64,000 bases of DNA, taken from the NCBI RefSeq assembly GCF_003339865.1, contig NZ_QPKV01000003.1:992001-1056000 (forward strand), written 5' to 3'. This DNA comes from Pedobacter chinensis (GTDB lineage: Bacteria; Bacteroidota; Bacteroidia; Sphingobacteriales; Sphingobacteriaceae). The translations under genes and the position numbers were made by a program. The notes beneath the pieces are model-generated. The model ran no database searches and had not been told where the DNA came from. It was given only the letters and a program-made list of their open reading frames with translations. Below, piece by piece: positions 28,583 through 37,475 of this stretch (positions are counted from its first letter, which is position 1; each line of letters starts with the position of its first letter).

Positions 28583-29908
28583 ATGAAAGTTCATTTGTCC
28601 GTTTTCTTGTTTGCCTTATTTTTTTCCTTTGCCTTACAAGCACAGCAACGGCCAAATGTAATTATTGTATTGGCTGATGATATGGGTTATGCTGATATTT
28701 CATGCTACGGTAACCCATTAATTAAAACTCCCTTTTTGGATGGAATGGCCGCCAAAGGCATAATGGCAACAAATTTTGTAACCACTTCACCAACTTGTAC
28801 ACCATCAAGAGCATCATTATTAACCGGAAGGTATTGCAGCAGAATGAATTTGCCTCGTCCGATTGGGCCTGGTGATCAAGGTGGTATACCAGAAAATGAA
28901 CTAACAATTGCCCAAATGCTTAAAGGCTCAGGGTATAGAACAGCATTGGTTGGAAAATGGCATTTAGGCGATCATGGTGTTTCTTTGCCAAATAAAAAAG
29001 GTTTTGATGAATTTTTTGGCATGCTTTATAGTCATGATTACAGAACTCCCTACGTTAAAACCGATACTGCAATTAAAATTTTCAGAAATGCTAAACCCGA
29101 AATTATCAAACCTCACGATAGTATTTTAACAACCATCTATACAAAAGAATCCATCAGTTTTATTAAGCGAAGTGTAAAAGATAAGAAACCATTTTTTCTT
29201 TATCTTGCTCAGAACATGCCACACTTACCAGTTGCTTTTGCTGCTCAGAAAAGTAGAAAGGCAAATTCTGCCGGTGGTGAACTTGGCGATGTTATCGAAG
29301 ATATGGATGCAGGTTTAGCTAAAATTTGGCAACAAGTTGTTGCTTCCGGACAAGCGGATAACACCATTTTCATATTTACCAGCGACAACGGGCCTTGGAT
29401 AAATGCACCTTCCAGAATGTATGAAGATGGATTTACAAAGTTTTATCATGTGGGATCTGCAGGGGTTTTTAGAGGCGCAAAGGCAATTTCTTATGAGGGT
29501 GGCCACAGGGTTCCTTTCATCGTTTACTGGAAAGGGCATACCCTTACCGATAAACAGTTTACAAAACCCTTTTCAAATTTGGATATTTTTCCAACAATAG
29601 CGAACTGGACCGCAACCAAACTTCCGGAAATTGTTTTTGATGGAGAATCTGTTGCCGGTCTGCTGACCAATAAAAATTATAACAAGCCTCACCGCCCAAT
29701 TTATTATCACAATTATGTTTTAGAGGGCGTAAAGGATGGTGATTGGAAACTTAGGATTACAAGAAATGAGGGCAAAGAATTGAACGAACTGTACAACCTT
29801 TCCTGGGATCCGGCAGAAAGAGTTAACCTTTTTGATGATGTTAAATACAAAGATCAACGCCAACATTTAGTGAAGCTTTTTAATGAATACCCAGGAAATC
29901 CAAAATAA
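28583..29908 (+). CDS. Sulfatase (secreted, Cys-type)
   Basis: Arylsulfatase-like enzyme of 441 aa counting from ATG 28583, which starts the signal peptide [20 protein letters not shown]; the frame is open for 37 codons further upstream but that stretch is not signal-like. Sulfatase landmarks: [18 protein letters not shown] (two metal Asp), C72-T-P-S-R in [14 protein letters not shown], which is the formylglycine conversion site, GKWHLGD, and IFTSDNGPW. It should need a formylglycine-generating enzyme, which is not in this window. Natural substrates are likely sulfated glycans. Confidence 0.93.
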   Translation: MKVHLSVFLFALFFSFALQAQQRPNVIIVLADDMGYADISCYGNPLIKTPFLDGMAAKGIMATNFVTTSPTCTPSRASLLTGRYCSRMNLPRPIGPGDQGGIPENELTIAQMLKGSGYRTALVGKWHLGDHGVSLPNKKGFDEFFGMLYSHDYRTPYVKTDTAIKIFRNAKPEIIKPHDSILTTIYTKESISFIKRSVKDKKPFFLYLAQNMPHLPVAFAAQKSRKANSAGGELGDVIEDMDAGLAKIWQQVVASGQADNTIFIFTSDNGPWINAPSRMYEDGFTKFYHVGSAGVFRGAKAISYEGGHRVPFIVYWKGHTLTDKQFTKPFSNLDIFPTIANWTATKLPEIVFDGESVAGLLTNKNYNKPHRPIYYHNYVLEGVKDGDWKLRITRNEGKELNELYNLSWDPAERVNLFDDVKYKDQRQHLVKLFNEYPGNPK

Positions 29909-30008
29909 AATAATCTTTTGTGAATAAAGCATTTGAGGATGATCTGACAATTAATTACTGTTTACCTATCCAATTAAAATGTATATTTACTGTTCGGAGA
30001 CAGAATAA

Positions 30009-31709
30009 ATGGAAAAAAGATGGGTACAATCATCAGGTTGCAATGATGAAACCATAAAAAAATTAGCAGAAAAACTCAACATAGATCGATCGCTTGCTCA
30101 GATATTAGTTCAAAGGAATGTTTGCGATTTCGATCAGGCAAAATACTTTTTCAGGCCAGAATTAGAGCATCTGCACAATCCCTTTTTAATGAAGGATATG
30201 GATGTGACAGTTGAGCGAATCGAAGAAGCCTTATCTGCTCAGGAAAAGATTCTGATTTATGGCGATTATGATGTTGATGGAACCACATCAGTCGCACTGG
30301 CATATAGTTTCTTTTCCAGGCTTACCGAAAATATTGAATATTACATTCCTGATCGTTACCTGGAAGGGTATGGGATTTCAACCACGGGTATCGATTACGC
30401 CAAAGAAAACGGGTTTTCATTGATCATCGCTTTGGATTGCGGGATTAAATCAATTGATAAAATTGACTACGCCAATAGTTTAGGGATTGATTTCATTATT
30501 TGCGATCACCATTTACCTGGCGATGAAATACCTAAAGCAATTGCGGTACTGGACCCGAAACGCTTAGATTGCGAATATCCATTCAAAGAATTAGCAGGAT
30601 GTGGCATCGGTTTTAAACTCGCCCAGGCTTATGCTCAAAAACATAATTTGCCCAAAGAAACCTATTTGCAATATCTCGATTTAGTAATGGTTAGTATTGC
30701 TGCAGATATTGTACCCGTGGTTGGCGAAAACAGAATCCTGGCTTATTATGGATTGAAGAAACTCAACACAAATCCGTGCGAAGGTTTGCGGGCTTTAATG
30801 GAGGTTTCCGGTAAAACTGAAAATTATACCATTACTGATGTAGTTTTCACTTTAGGCCCACGAATCAATGCCGCAGGCAGAATAGACCATGCTAAACACG
30901 CTGTGGCCATGTTGCTTTGTCAGGTAGACAGCAATTCATTAGAGCAAAGCGAGTTAATCAATTTAAAAAACACTGAACGTAAAACCTACGATCAGGATAT
31001 TACCCGCGAGGCCCTAGCTTTAATTGGAGAAAGCGAAGTTTTGATTAATAGAAAAACCACCGTTGTGTTTAATGAGAACTGGCACAAGGGGGTTATTGGT
31101 ATTGTTGCTTCACGCTTAACAGAAAAATATTATCGCCCAACTATTGTTTTAACTAAATCAAACGGGCATGTTGCGGGTTCATGTCGATCGGTTATCGGCT
31201 TTGATTTATATGAGGCATTAAGTGGATGTGCAGATCTTTTGGATCAATATGGAGGACATAAATTTGCAGCAGGTTTAACCATGCAGGAATATAATGTAAA
31301 TGCTTTTGCTGATAAATTCGAGGAAATAGTTTCTTCTACGATTACGGAAGAGCTCTTAACACCGATGATAAAAATTGATGCAGAGATTGAACTAGCACAA
31401 ATAGATGGCAAATTTTATCGTGTTTTGGCGCAAATGGGGCCTTTTGGGCCAGAAAATATGGCGCCAATGTTTGTTACTCACAATGTTTATCTGGCTCAAC
31501 ACGCCATGGCTGTTGGCGCAAATCATTTAAAAATTAATATAAAACAACAAAATTCGCCTATTTTTGAGGGTATTGCATTTGGGTTGGCAGAATTTCAAAA
31601 TCTTTTACAACCAAAGGTCCCGTTTTCTGTTTGTTATACGATAGAAGAAAATGTGTGGCGGGATAAGAAACGTTTGCAACTCAATATTAAAGGAATAAAA
31701 GTTAATTAA
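30009..31709 (+). CDS. recJ: Single-stranded-DNA-specific exonuclease RecJ
   Basis: 5'-3' ssDNA exonuclease of repair and recombination, 566 aa as usual. DHH-family metal motifs are present: IYGDYDVDGTTSVAL, IIALDCGIKS, FIICDHHLPGDE, and GPRINAAGRI. The DHHA1 domain has GGHKFAAGLTM and the C-terminal OB-type domain follows (MGPFGPENMAPMF). It is transcribed in the same direction as lptB 85 bp downstream, with a palindromic repeat between them. Confidence 0.96.
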   Translation: MEKRWVQSSGCNDETIKKLAEKLNIDRSLAQILVQRNVCDFDQAKYFFRPELEHLHNPFLMKDMDVTVERIEEALSAQEKILIYGDYDVDGTTSVALAYSFFSRLTENIEYYIPDRYLEGYGISTTGIDYAKENGFSLIIALDCGIKSIDKIDYANSLGIDFIICDHHLPGDEIPKAIAVLDPKRLDCEYPFKELAGCGIGFKLAQAYAQKHNLPKETYLQYLDLVMVSIAADIVPVVGENRILAYYGLKKLNTNPCEGLRALMEVSGKTENYTITDVVFTLGPRINAAGRIDHAKHAVAMLLCQVDSNSLEQSELINLKNTERKTYDQDITREALALIGESEVLINRKTTVVFNENWHKGVIGIVASRLTEKYYRPTIVLTKSNGHVAGSCRSVIGFDLYEALSGCADLLDQYGGHKFAAGLTMQEYNVNAFADKFEEIVSSTITEELLTPMIKIDAEIELAQIDGKFYRVLAQMGPFGPENMAPMFVTHNVYLAQHAMAVGANHLKINIKQQNSPIFEGIAFGLAEFQNLLQPKVPFSVCYTIEENVWRDKKRLQLNIKGIKVN

Positions 31710-31723
31710 ATATAAAATAAATC

Positions 31724-31782
31724 GTCATCCTGAATTCAGTTCAGGATCTTTTAATTAGATGCTGAATCAAGGTCAGCATGAC
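31724..31782. repeat. Dispersed intergenic palindromic repeat
   Basis: Starts GTCATCCTGAATTCAGTTCAGGAT and ends GCTGAATCAAGGTCAGCATGAC; the outer arms GTCAT...ATGAC and the inner TCCTGAA..TTCAGGA pair. It is the same kind of element as at 35832-35900 and overlaps the region where a longer reading of lptB would begin. Confidence 0.75.
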
Positions 31783-31794
31783 GGATCAAGCAAT

Positions 31795-32535
31795 ATGATA
31801 CTAAGAGCCGAAAATCTGGTTAAAAAATATAAGCAGCGTACAGTGGTAAACGATGTTTCATTCAGCGTAAGCCAGGGTGAAATTGTTGGATTGTTAGGGC
31901 CAAATGGCGCTGGTAAAACCACTTCTTTTTACATGATCGTTGGTTTGATCAAGCCGAATGAAGGTCGTATTTTCCTGGAAGAAGAAGATATCACTGAAGA
32001 TGCCATGTATCGCCGTGCACAAAAAGGGATTGGTTATTTAGCGCAAGAGGCATCGGTATTTAGAAAGCTTACCGTAGAGGATAACATTCTGGCTATTTTG
32101 GAAATGAGCGATATGACCAAAGCGCAACAGAAGGATAAGTTAGAAGAATTGATCAACGAATTCAGTTTACACAAGGTTCGTAAAAATCGGGGTGATTTGT
32201 TATCAGGAGGTGAACGTCGGCGTACCGAAATTGCCCGTGCATTGGCTGCAAATCCTAATTTCATTTTGCTGGATGAACCTTTCGCGGGTGTCGATCCAAT
32301 TGCTGTTGAGGAAATTCAAAGTATTGTTGCTAAATTGAAGCATAAAAATATAGGTATCCTGATTACCGATCATAATGTACAGGAAACACTTTCCATCACT
32401 GACAGGGCATATTTACTCTTCGAAGGAAAAATTCTTGAACAAGGCGTTCCTGAGGTTTTGGCAGAAAATGAGATGGTAAGAAAGGTTTATTTGGGCGCTA
32501 ACTTCGTATTGAAGCGTAAGAAATTTGAGGTTTAA
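31795..32535 (+). CDS. lptB: LPS export ABC transporter ATP-binding protein
   Basis: ATPase that powers extraction of lipopolysaccharide from the inner membrane with LptFG. From ATG 31795 it has 246 aa and starts [20 protein letters not shown], as in other LptB. The in-frame ATG at 31759 lies inside a palindromic repeat and is rejected. Motifs: Walker [11 protein letters not shown]-loop [12 protein letters not shown], signature [16 protein letters not shown], Walker [13 protein letters not shown] and H-loop LITDHNV. The other Lpt genes are not adjacent, apart from the OstA/LptA-like gene 30 kb away. Confidence 0.95.
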   Translation: MILRAENLVKKYKQRTVVNDVSFSVSQGEIVGLLGPNGAGKTTSFYMIVGLIKPNEGRIFLEEEDITEDAMYRRAQKGIGYLAQEASVFRKLTVEDNILAILEMSDMTKAQQKDKLEELINEFSLHKVRKNRGDLLSGGERRRTEIARALAANPNFILLDEPFAGVDPIAVEEIQSIVAKLKHKNIGILITDHNVQETLSITDRAYLLFEGKILEQGVPEVLAENEMVRKVYLGANFVLKRKKFEV

Positions 32536-32544
32536 TAAAAGCAG

Positions 32545-34068
32545 ATGGCATTTGTAAATTCAATTTTTACCTGGTTAATGAAAAAGCGGATCCACCAGAT
32601 CGAGCTTTTTATGAAATATCCACACGATGTTCAGCAAGAGTGGTTCCATACTTTAATCGATAGTGCAGAAAATACTGAATGGGGAAGATTATACGATTAT
32701 AAATCGATTCTGACCACTCAGCAATATCAGGAACGCGTTCCTATTCAAAATTACGATACACTCAAACCGTACATTGAAAGGATGCTGAACGGCGAACAGA
32801 ATATTCTTTGGCCTTCAGATATTAAATGGTTTGCCAAATCATCAGGAACCACAAGTGATAGAAGTAAATTTATCCCTGTTTCTGAAGAATCGTTAGAAGA
32901 ATGCCATTTCAAAGGCGGTAAAGATATGCTTTCCATTTACTGCAATAATCGCCCGGATAACCAGATGTTTACAGGAAAAGGACTGGTGTTGGGCGGAAGC
33001 CATCAGGTAAACCAATTAAATGAAGATTGCTTTTATGGAGATTTATCAGCGGTACTAATTAAAAACCTTCCGATTTGGGCGGAGTTTTATCGTACTCCTG
33101 ATATGTCTATCGCACTGATGGACAACTATGAAATCAAGATGGATAGAATGGCTGAAGCCACTATTCATGAAAATGTAACCAGTATTTCCGGTGTTCCGAC
33201 GTGGACAATCGTTCTCGCTAAAAAGGTTTTGGAATTAACGGGTAAAAGCAACTTGTTAGAAGTTTGGCCTAATTTGGAAGTTTACATCCATGGCGCTGTA
33301 AATTTCGCCCCATACCGGGAACAATTTAAACAACTCATCCCATCAAATGATATGTATTATCTGGAAACTTATAATGCATCGGAAGGATTTTTTGGAATTC
33401 AGGACCAGGATGGTTCTGATGAAATGTTGTTAATGCTTGATTATGGAATTTTCTATGAGTTTATACCTATGGAAAACATTTGCGATGAAAACCCGAAAGC
33501 ATTGTTATTGGGCGAAGTCGAATTAAATAAAAATTATGCAATTGTAATCTCAACTAACGGTGGCTTATGGCGATATATGATTGGTGATACCATTCAGTTT
33601 ACATCACTCTCCCCATACCGGATTAAAATTACCGGCCGTACCAAACACTTCATAAACGCTTTCGGTGAGGAAGTGATTATTGATAATGCAGAACAGGCAT
33701 TAACTAAGGCTTGCTGCGAAACAGGTGCTGAGATTAAAGATTACACTGCCGGACCAATTTATTTTGAAGGTGAAAAAGCAGGTGGACATGAGTGGATCAT
33801 TGAATTTGACAAACAACCTGATGATTTTGAGAAGTTTATCGATATAATGGATCAAACCCTGAGAGCTGTAAATTCTGATTATGATGCCAAAAGATTTAAA
33901 GATATGGCCTTATCCAGGCCGAAAGTACATAACGCACCGATAAATACGTTTTATAATTGGTTAAAGGCAAAGGATAAGTTAGGCGGACAACATAAGGTTC
34001 CCCGATTAGCTAACGAACGAAAATATATAGATGATATTTTGGAAATGATAAACACTTCGGCAGCATAA
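32545..34068 (+). CDS. GH3 auxin-responsive-promoter-like family protein
   Basis: 507-aa protein of the GH3 superfamily (adenylate-forming, ANL-like). It starts 9 bp after lptB. The P-loop-like motif KSSGTTSDRSKFIPVS, YNASEGFFGIQD and the hinge region LWRYMIGDTIQF ... ITGRTKHFINAFGEEV match the family well. Plant members conjugate amino acids to hormones; the Bacteroidota members' reaction is not known. The tight spacing suggests cotranscription with lptB, which hints at an envelope-related role. Confidence 0.9.
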   Translation: MAFVNSIFTWLMKKRIHQIELFMKYPHDVQQEWFHTLIDSAENTEWGRLYDYKSILTTQQYQERVPIQNYDTLKPYIERMLNGEQNILWPSDIKWFAKSSGTTSDRSKFIPVSEESLEECHFKGGKDMLSIYCNNRPDNQMFTGKGLVLGGSHQVNQLNEDCFYGDLSAVLIKNLPIWAEFYRTPDMSIALMDNYEIKMDRMAEATIHENVTSISGVPTWTIVLAKKVLELTGKSNLLEVWPNLEVYIHGAVNFAPYREQFKQLIPSNDMYYLETYNASEGFFGIQDQDGSDEMLLMLDYGIFYEFIPMENICDENPKALLLGEVELNKNYAIVISTNGGLWRYMIGDTIQFTSLSPYRIKITGRTKHFINAFGEEVIIDNAEQALTKACCETGAEIKDYTAGPIYFEGEKAGGHEWIIEFDKQPDDFEKFIDIMDQTLRAVNSDYDAKRFKDMALSRPKVHNAPINTFYNWLKAKDKLGGQHKVPRLANERKYIDDILEMINTSAA

Positions 34069-34102
34069 TTCTATTGGAGTGGTAATTGCTTAGGATTTGG
34101 GT

Positions 34103-34537
34103 ATGAGGTTGAATAGAAAGAAAATATTGGATTTTTTTAAAAAATCTGAAAGTAGGGCAACATTGATCTTGAATGATAAATCTAAAGCGAGCAACACTAT
34201 AAAAGATGCTTTAGGAAAGGCTATAACAAATAAAGGCGAGCTGGAAGGAGTATGGGGTAAAATGGTTTTATTATTCGGCGTTGCAAAAGATTATGTAAAC
34301 GGCGATTACACCGAAATTCCTAAAAGATCGATCGTTGCAATTTTAGGTGGCTTAATTTATTTCCTGTCTCCTTTGGATGTTGTCCCGGATTTTGTCCCGA
34401 TTTTAGGTTTTATTGATGATATTTTCATTTTAAACCTGGTTTACAAACAGGTTATTAAAGATTTGGAAAAATATAAAGCCTGGAAAGATGCCCAGATTAA
34501 ATTTATTGATAATGTAGATGGCTCAGCAACAACCTAG
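34103..34537 (+). CDS. YkvA/DUF1232 family membrane protein
   Basis: 144 aa from ATG 34103 (MRLNRKKILDFFKKSESRA); the TTG at 34097 would add only two residues. The DUF1232 core is clear: VAILGGLIYFLSPLDVVPDFVPILGFIDD, here given in two overlapping parts around residues 75-105 (PLDVVPDFVP and GFIDDIFIL). The family is widespread and its role unknown. It overlaps the next gene by 20 bp, so the two are translated together. Confidence 0.88.
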   Translation: MRLNRKKILDFFKKSESRATLILNDKSKASNTIKDALGKAITNKGELEGVWGKMVLLFGVAKDYVNGDYTEIPKRSIVAILGGLIYFLSPLDVVPDFVPILGFIDDIFILNLVYKQVIKDLEKYKAWKDAQIKFIDNVDGSATT

Positions 34538-34841
34538 CTTTTTAGAATGGCTAAGTCATCATTTGTTCGCTTGTCCATTCAAAACTTATTTTGGCTTTGA
34601 TTGTCCGGGATGTGGTTTACAACGATCAATAGTCGCCTTGTTAAAAGGGGATGTTATAGATTCCATAAAACTTTATCCCGCTACCATTCCGCTGGTTTTA
34701 ATAATGGTTTTCACTTTGATTCACTTAAAATTTGATTTGAAATTTGGAGCCTTTGCAATAAAAGTAGCATTTTTAGGTATTGCAGTAATTATCTTAATCA
34801 ATTACATTTACAAAATATACAACCATCAACTTATCGCTTAA
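34518..34841 (+). CDS. DUF2752 domain membrane protein
   Basis: 107-aa protein with two to three hydrophobic helices and the family's Cys cluster: CPFKTYFGFDCPGCGLQRS (three Cys). DUF2752 proteins are small inner-membrane proteins of unknown role, often next to CCC-motif or DUF4190-like genes, as here: the next start follows 2 bp after the stop. Confidence 0.88.
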   Translation: MAQQQPSFLEWLSHHLFACPFKTYFGFDCPGCGLQRSIVALLKGDVIDSIKLYPATIPLVLIMVFTLIHLKFDLKFGAFAIKVAFLGIAVIILINYIYKIYNHQLIA

Positions 34842-34843
34842 GT

Positions 34844-35311
34844 ATGTCAGAAGAACAAGAAAATCCTCAGGAAAATAATCCTATCGATTTAAATAAAAGT
34901 GAAAATCCTGTTGAAATACCATCAACATCAGGCCCGGTAACACCACCACCTTTTCAGCAACCACCACCATTTGGCCAGTTTCAAGGTGGAATGGGACAGC
35001 AAAATCTACCGAATTCAACCATATCTTTAGTGCTTGGTATATTGGCACTTCCGGCATGTTGCTTTTACGGTATATTCGGATTGATTTTTGGTATCATTGC
35101 CTGGGTTCTTGGGGGTGGCGATGTTAAAAAGTATCAATCAAACCCTGGTTTGTACACCGAATCATCATACAAAAATGCCAAAGCGGGTAAAATTTGTGGT
35201 ATGATCGCTACGATTTTAAGTTTACTGTTTATCGGATTTGTTATTTTGATCGTTGTTGGTGCAATAACCCATCCGGATGCTTATGATCAGTTCTTTAAAG
35301 GATTTCGTTAG
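34844..35311 (+). CDS. CCC-motif / DUF4190-like membrane protein
   Basis: 155-aa protein with a proline-rich acidic N-terminus (residues ~1-55, PPPFQQPPPFGQF) followed by two hydrophobic helices. SLVLGILALPACCFYGIFG carries the paired Cys, and KNAKAGKICGMIATILSL begins the second. This layout fits the CCC-motif/DUF4190 family common in Bacteroidota. It forms an operon with the DUF1232 and DUF2752 genes, and a perfect hairpin terminator follows. Confidence 0.85.
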   Translation: MSEEQENPQENNPIDLNKSENPVEIPSTSGPVTPPPFQQPPPFGQFQGGMGQQNLPNSTISLVLGILALPACCFYGIFGLIFGIIAWVLGGGDVKKYQSNPGLYTESSYKNAKAGKICGMIATILSLLFIGFVILIVVGAITHPDAYDQFFKGFR

Positions 35312-35337
35312 AGATAGTTTAATTTTACCTTAAAAAT

Positions 35338-35372
35338 ATAAATCGGATGGTGCATGCCATCCGATTTTCTTA
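35338..35372 (+). terminator. Rho-independent terminator
   Basis: Perfect 10-bp stem AATCGGATGG / CCATCCGATT around the loop TGCATG, followed by TTCTTATTTTT. It ends the DUF1232-DUF2752-CCC operon, and its T-run overlaps the promoter of the next gene. Confidence 0.85.
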
Positions 35373-35378
35373 TTTTTG
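35371..35378 (+). promoter_or_regulatory. Bacteroidota -7 box (TATTTTTG) of the bacilliredoxin gene
   Basis: TATTTTTG fits TAnnTTTG, 33 bp before the ATG at 35412, directly after the terminator stem. Confidence 0.55.
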
Positions 35379-35411
35379 TACCGTTAAATTGTAAATAAAA
35401 AACTCACGATA

Positions 35412-35822
35412 ATGTATCCAGAATATTTAGTAGAACCAATGCGTAAGGAATTAACTAACGTTGGTTTTCAAGAATTAAAAAATGCAGAAGAAGTTGACCA
35501 GGCCATTAAAGGCGAAGGCACTGTGTTGGTTGTGGTAAACTCGGTATGTGGTTGTGCGGCAGCAAATGCTCGTCCGGCAGCAAGAGCAGCGGCAGCTCAT
35601 GAAAAACATCCTGATAAATTGGTTACCGTTTTTGCAGGAATGGAAAAAGAAGCTGTTGATCAGGCCAGAAATTATATGATGCCTTTTCCTCCATCTTCTC
35701 CGGCAATGGCTTTATTTAAAGATGGTAAATTGGTTCACATGATTGAACGCCATCAAATTGAAGGCAGACCAGCACAAATGATTGCCGATAATTTAATTGG
35801 CGCTTTTGAGCAATATTGTTAA
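35412..35822 (+). CDS. BrxA/BrxB-family bacilliredoxin
   Basis: 136-aa YphP/YqiW-type thiol-disulfide isomerase-like protein. The family motif Cys-Gly-Cys is at residues 46-48 (SVCGCAAANARPA), and the C-terminal part has FPPSSPAMALFKDGKLVHMIERHQIEGR, seen here in segments PPSSPAMALFKDGK and RHQIEGRPA. In Firmicutes these reduce bacillithiol-mixed disulfides; Bacteroidota also carry them. It converges on cdaA across a palindromic repeat. Confidence 0.93.
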   Translation: MYPEYLVEPMRKELTNVGFQELKNAEEVDQAIKGEGTVLVVVNSVCGCAAANARPAARAAAAHEKHPDKLVTVFAGMEKEAVDQARNYMMPFPPSSPAMALFKDGKLVHMIERHQIEGRPAQMIADNLIGAFEQYC

Positions 35823-35831
35823 TTCATTTTT

Positions 35832-35900
35832 GTCATGCTGAGGGACGAAGCATCTATGAAGGAAGTATCTAATCTCAGATTCTTCGTTCCTCAGAATGAC
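35832..35900. repeat. Palindromic intergenic repeat between convergent genes
   Basis: Arms GTCATGCTGAGGGACGAAG and CTTCGTTCCTCAGAATGAC are nearly complementary over ~19 bp, with a loop of about 30 bp that itself pairs partly. It lies exactly between the stops of the bacilliredoxin gene and cdaA, so it may end both transcripts. Confidence 0.8.
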
Positions 35901-35907
35901 AATAGCA

Positions 35908-36708
35908 TTAAAAATCTTTATTGAGCAGTTTCTCCAGCTCTCCAAAAGAAACATTCATTCTTACCCTACCTTGCTTGGCATAAGATATTTCTCCGGTTTC
36001 TTCTGAGATAATAACCGCTACAGCATCAGTGGTTTCCGAAACCCCGATTCCCGCTCTGTGCCTTAAGCCAAACTGCGACGGCAACTGATCATTATCCGTT
36101 AATGGTAAAATACAACTTGCACTTTTGATCTTGTTTTCTGAAATAACCACTGCACCATCGTGTAGCGGACTATTTTTTTGAAAAATACTTTCTAACAACC
36201 GTTTAGATATTTTAGCATCAACCACTTCACAACTGTTTGCAAAAAACTGTTCATCATAAAATTTAACAAACACAATTAATGCTCCTGTCCGGGTTTTTTT
36301 CATCGTTTTACAAGCATCAATGATCGGTTTAATACGTGTTAAATTATTTCTTTCTATTTCTTTCCTGCCAAACAAATACCCCCACCAGGCTTTATTTTTT
36401 TGAAGAAATGCATTTTTTCCAATCAGTAAAAGGAAGCGTCTGATCTCCGGATGAAAAATCACAATTAAAGCAATAATACCAACACTCATGAATTTCTCTA
36501 TGATAGTGGTTAATAACTCCATTTGCAAGCCTTTTACGATCCAGTAAAAAACGGTAATAATGAACATGCCAACAAGCAGGTTCACTGCTAAAGTATTGCG
36601 AATTAGGGTATAAACATAGTAAATCAGCAACGCAACCAATACGATATCAACTACATCGGTTGGCGATACTTTAAGAAAATCAAAATCAAATCCTTTCATC
36701 AGCGACAA
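35908..36708 (-). CDS. cdaA: Diadenylate cyclase CdaA
   Basis: Makes the second messenger c-di-AMP from two ATP. 266 aa: three membrane helices in residues ~18-85, then a DisA_N/DAC domain with the signature D184-G-A186 in SPLHDGAVVI and RHR 216-218 in FGLRHRAGIGVSE. In Bacteroidota this gene normally follows folP directly. Here both are on the minus strand but separated by ~750 bp carrying a four-helix-bundle gene and repeat arrays. Confidence 0.95.
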   Translation of the reverse strand: MSLMKGFDFDFLKVSPTDVVDIVLVALLIYYVYTLIRNTLAVNLLVGMFIITVFYWIVKGLQMELLTTIIEKFMSVGIIALIVIFHPEIRRFLLLIGKNAFLQKNKAWWGYLFGRKEIERNNLTRIKPIIDACKTMKKTRTGALIVFVKFYDEQFFANSCEVVDAKISKRLLESIFQKNSPLHDGAVVISENKIKSASCILPLTDNDQLPSQFGLRHRAGIGVSETTDAVAVIISEETGEISYAKQGRVRMNVSFGELEKLLNKDF

Positions 36709-36766
36709 GATAGTAAATGTTTGTTTAAAGGTTAATAGCTATATGGATTTTGGTTGAATGAAGAAG

Positions 36767-36846
36767 GTGGTTAACTGTTTGAATTGGTTAATTGTTTAAG
36801 GTGGTATGGTTAATCGTTTAACTGTTTGAATCGGTTAATTGTTGAG
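36767..36846. repeat. Array of TTAAC/TTAATTG-type short repeats (left of S23 gene)
   Basis: Runs of GGTTAACTGTTTGAATTGG, TTAATTGTTTAAGG, GTTAATCGTTTAACTGTTTG and GGTTAATTGTTGAG. The same words occur in inverted orientation on the other side of the S23-type gene at 37340-37475. Confidence 0.7.
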
Positions 36847-36878
36847 ATAATATGGCTAACTTTTAGGTTGCAGAAGAA

Positions 36879-37241
36879 TTAATTCTTTAGTATCGCTTTA
36901 CGTAATGCATTTAACTTATTTGTTAATTCATCAAGCTTTAATCTGAATGATATATATTCTTCTTCGTTAATGTATTCGAGATCGCAAGCTCCAATAATAT
37001 GATTAATGGTTTCGATTGCACTTGAATAAGACATCGTTATAAAATGAGCTTTGTCTTTAGGTGTAATTCTAGCTGAGCCTTCTGCCAAACAATCTCCAAT
37101 ACTGCTCGATGATCTTTTGATCTGACTGGTCAAACCAAAAATTTCATCCTTTGGAAATTTTTTAACTAACAAATAAATATCTTTTCTCAATGTTCTGGCC
37201 TTTTGCCAGGTTTCCAGTTTTTCGAATGAATATATATGCAT
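36879..37241 (-). CDS. Four-helix-bundle (S23/IVP-type) protein
   Basis: 120-aa protein of the family first noted in intervening sequences of 23S rRNA genes. Hallmarks: FEKLETWQKARTLRKDIYLL, FGLTSQIKRSSSSIGDCLAEG, HFITMSYSSAIETINHI and a C-terminal helix ...LNALRKAILK. Its function is unknown; it is often found as an accessory gene at scattered sites. Here it lies between folP and cdaA and is flanked on both sides by oppositely oriented arrays of the same short repeats, suggesting an inserted unit. Confidence 0.92.
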   Translation of the reverse strand: MHIYSFEKLETWQKARTLRKDIYLLVKKFPKDEIFGLTSQIKRSSSSIGDCLAEGSARITPKDKAHFITMSYSSAIETINHIIGACDLEYINEEEYISFRLKLDELTNKLNALRKAILKN

Positions 37242-37339
37242 ATTAATTAATTAAGATTAATCATGAATGCAATCTAACAATAGGTTGAATCTGTTAATTT
37301 TTGTAATCATCAAACTTAGCAATTTAAAAGGTCATTCTA

Positions 37340-37475
37340 TCAACAGTTAACCAGTTAACAGTTGCTAATAATCAGTTAAACAGTTAACCAATTACCAATT
37401 ACCAATTAACAATTGCCAGTTAATCAGTTAACCAATTCAAACAATTAACCAACTAACCAACTAACCACTAACCAT
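37340..37475. repeat. Array of CAGTTAACC/CCAATTAAC-type short repeats (right of S23 gene)
   Basis: CAACAGTTAACCAGTTAACAG, CAGTTAAACAGTTAACCAATTACC, AATTAACAATTGCC, AATTCAAACAATTAACCAACTAACC repeated with variation. It is the reverse complement of the words in 36767-36846 and runs into the 3' end of folP, whose stop codon (37461-37463) is made of the repeat sequence. Confidence 0.7.
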
